Shown here piece after piece: positions 62,539 through 64,000 of a DNA stretch of 64,000 nucleotides (position 1 is the stretch's first letter; each line of letters opens with the position of its first letter). The notes below the pieces were generated by a model. The model saw only the letters and a list, made by a program, of their open reading frames with translations, was not told the DNA's origin and ran no database searches. Source of the DNA: Gp6-AA40 sp963741135 (GTDB lineage: Bacteria > Acidobacteriota > Vicinamibacteria > Vicinamibacterales > UBA2999). Both the position numbers and the translations under genes were made by a program. The stretch is taken from contig CAVUHC010000008.1 of NCBI GenBank assembly GCA_963741135.1, forward strand, positions 372,001-436,000, given 5' to 3'.

Positions 62539-63198
62539 TCAGCGCGCCACTGCTGGCAAGGGTATGAAACGTCGAGCCGCCAAGGTGGATGCCAACACCG
62601 CAGACCTGGAGGGTCCGCGTCGATCGACTGTGGAAGCTCCGCGCCGGTCGGTGGTCAGCCCACGTCGCTCGATGGTGATTGGTCCCCGGGGGTCGACTCT
62701 GGCCTGATTATCCGCGGCGCCAACAACGATGTGAATCACGTTGAGGCGGTAGAACAGGTCCTCGCGAATTTCTCCGGCCTGAACGCGCGCGAAGGCCCGA
62801 TCGGTGGCGGCAATCACTCGGAACATTGCGAGATCCCGTGCCACTCGACGCTCCAGGAACTCACATAGCCGCGCCTGCGTTTCGAGCGGCATCTCCTCGA
62901 GGTGGAGCAGCATTAGCGTGCCTCCACGCACCGAATCGACCGTTCCAAGACCTGGAAGCGACCCTTGTGCCCGCCCGATGGCCTCAAACCGGATGTCAGG
63001 ATCGAGCGTGCGCGAGTCCAGCACCACAAGGGGGCCGTCTCCTCGGAGGCTCCGACCATGAATCCACGATCCAATCGTCCTCGCGTCGAGGATTTCATCG
63101 GTGGAGATGAGAACGGGCGTGTCGCAGCCCGCCGACAACTCGACATCCTCCCAGACGCTGGATGGCGAACCTTGCTGGAGCATGACCTGACCTTTCAC
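62539..63198 (-). CDS. Degenerate sigma54-activator AAA-like protein without DNA-binding domain
   Basis: A 219-residue protein starting at GTG 63198, with GAGGGAG six bases upstream. The middle aligns with NtrC-type AAA+ domains: GGTLMLLHLEEMPLETQARL (Walker B region), CEFLERRVARDLAMFRVIAA, and IREDLFYRLNVIHI. The Walker A place reads PVLISTDEILDARTIGSWIH, with no GxxxxGK, and the GAFTGA loop is missing. There is no Fis helix; instead the end is an Arg-rich repeat (IERRGLTTDRRGASTVDRRG). It cannot hydrolyse ATP in the normal way. Perhaps a dominant-negative or docking partner; that is speculation. Confidence 0.65.
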   Translation of the reverse strand: MKGQVMLQQGSPSSVWEDVELSAGCDTPVLISTDEILDARTIGSWIHGRSLRGDGPLVVLDSRTLDPDIRFEAIGRAQGSLPGLGTVDSVRGGTLMLLHLEEMPLETQARLCEFLERRVARDLAMFRVIAATDRAFARVQAGEIREDLFYRLNVIHIVVGAADNQARVDPRGPITIERRGLTTDRRGASTVDRRGPSRSAVLASTLAARRFIPLPAVAR

Positions 63199-63364
63199 GT
63201 GTGTATCTCCCTCGTCCCTCGGTTGGTATAACGATGTACCTGCCAAAAGCGATCAATCGGGCTCGATAGCCCTGTTTTGTCGGGTAATTTCGCGCTGTCA
63301 TGCTCGGCTCATGGCTTCGGGCCTTGACGGGCTGGAGTAAGCTGCACCCTCGGAGGGAGGCCCA

Positions 63365-63823
63365 ATGGGCTCGGAATCCAATTCTGACGCCGAGCGAGCC
63401 AGGGAAGTCACGCTCGCGCGGCTCGAAGATCAAATCAACTGGTACGACCGCAAGAGTACAAACAGCCGGAACTGGCACATGCGGCTCAAGATCGGGACGC
63501 TGCTGTGCGCGGCTGCGATCCCGTTCTCGGCTGCCATCGGCGCTCAGGCCTACGTAGGCGGCGGACTTGGCTTGCTCGTGGTCGTCATCGAGGGCTTTCA
63601 GCAGCTGTTTCAGTTCCACGCCAACTGGGTGTCTTATCGAGGAACCTGTGAGTCATTGAAACACGAGAAGTATCTCTTCCTGGCGCTCGCCGGTCCCTAT
63701 GCGTCCGCTGGGAACCCTCAACGCATGCTGGCCGAGCGAGTCGAAGCCACGGTGTCGGTTGAAAACGCGAAGTGGGTCTCCCAGGAAACGAAACCAGAAA
63801 AGAAGGACGAGAGTCGCCCCTGA
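63365..63823 (+). CDS. DUF4231 (SLATT-like) membrane protein
   Basis: A 152-residue protein with a helical N-terminus (LARLEDQINWYDRKSTNSRN), two membrane helices (LKIGTLLCAAAIPFSAAIGA and VGGGLGLLVVVIEGFQQLFQ) and a cytoplasmic tail with a conserved block (HANWVSYRGTCESLKHEKYL, FLALAGPYAS). This is the DUF4231 pattern, related to SLATT domains that occur with predicted pore-forming and immunity systems. ATG 63365 has GGAGGGAGG upstream. Its TGA overlaps the first codon of arfB. Confidence 0.82.
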   Translation: MGSESNSDAERAREVTLARLEDQINWYDRKSTNSRNWHMRLKIGTLLCAAAIPFSAAIGAQAYVGGGLGLLVVVIEGFQQLFQFHANWVSYRGTCESLKHEKYLFLALAGPYASAGNPQRMLAERVEATVSVENAKWVSQETKPEKKDESRP

Positions 63824-64000
63824 TCCGAATCACCCAAGACCTCCTCGTCGACGACCGCGAGGTCGAGGAGCGGTTTGTTCTCGCGTCCGGTCCAGGGGGA
63901 CAGAACGTTAACAAGGTCGCTACCGCCGTTGAACTCCGCTTCAACGTTCGGAGTTCCTCGCTGCCGCCCGACGTGAAAGAACGGCTTATCGCAATTGCCG
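63820..64000 (+). CDS. arfB: Alternative ribosome-rescue factor ArfB (partial, runs off the window)
   Basis: Sixty codons of a class-I release-factor-like peptidyl-tRNA hydrolase. IRITQDLLVDDREVEERFVL is followed by the catalytic GGQ in SGPGGQNVNKVATAVELRF. ArfB enters stalled ribosomes without a stop codon and frees the peptide. The family start MIRIT... corresponds here to CTG 63820, overlapping the TGA of the upstream gene as CTGA. Either CTG serves as start or the first base differs from a usual ATGA. The basic C-terminal tail lies beyond the window. Confidence 0.85.
   Translation, partial: MIRITQDLLVDDREVEERFVLASGPGGQNVNKVATAVELRFNVRSSSLPPDVKERLIAIA

Overview
The window is GC-rich (about 64 %) bacterial chromosome. 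The gene families point to an acidobacterium, most likely of the Vicinamibacteria group. They include a TonB-dependent receptor with an N-terminal carboxypeptidase-regulatory domain, a Ser/Thr kinase fused to a TolB-like propeller, regulators joining a small HTH to WD40-like repeats, several DUF6152 proteins, and many secreted enzymes with Sec signals. The taxonomic assignment is inference; no rRNA or complete tRNA gene is visible. No prophage or insertion sequence was recognised.

Layout. 0-5.2 kb: a glycolate oxidase operon (glcD-glcE-glcF-glcG) broken by many single-base frameshifts and carrying palindromic repeats between and inside genes. 5.3-9.1 kb: two tandem secreted metallo-beta-lactamase-fold hydrolases and small proteins separated by G-rich repeats. 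9.2-20.4 kb: a GntR remnant, a TonB-dependent receptor and a run of secreted proteins (two DUF6152 proteins, a two-repeat exported protein, a heme-motif/propeller protein, an MBL hydrolase, a DUF4159 protein), with a glycosyltransferase remnant in the middle. 20.7-27.1 kb: cupin, kinase-propeller, amidohydrolase lipoprotein and a wHTH-FHA regulator. 27.2-34.5 kb: a heavy-metal RND efflux operon (TolC-type channel, adaptor, CusA/CzcA-type pump) translationally coupled to a DUF6152 protein. 34.5-45.9 kb: amidase, HTH-propeller regulator, lipocalin-like and other secreted proteins, VOC protein, B3-like MBL protein, M20 peptidase, methyltransferase. 46-52.2 kb: a decayed regulator beside a 42-bp tandem repeat, I36/DUF4214 protein, bactofilin, TPR protein and an FHA-GAF-sigma54 activator. 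52.2-64 kb: glyoxalase-II-like MBL protein, peptide release factor 3, Hsp20, BON protein, two-repeat exported protein, glutamine cyclotransferase, kinase and nucleotidyltransferase remnants, DUF5519, a degenerate sigma54-AAA protein, DUF4231 and the start of arfB.

Two themes stand out. First, three DUF6152 proteins each expose His-His immediately after the predicted signal-peptidase site and share a later Pro-His. One is coupled to a CusA-type pump, which suggests a periplasmic metal-binding role. Second, the intergenic DNA is full of structured repeats: double-hairpin elements, long palindromes with about 11-nt periodicity, TTAGGGG-type arrays and G-rich short tandem arrays. Some of these have been captured as the ends of coding regions.

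Single-base frameshifts are dense in the first 5-7 kb and sparse later. They may be uncorrected sequencing errors at a low-coverage contig end or genuine decay; the sequence alone cannot decide.
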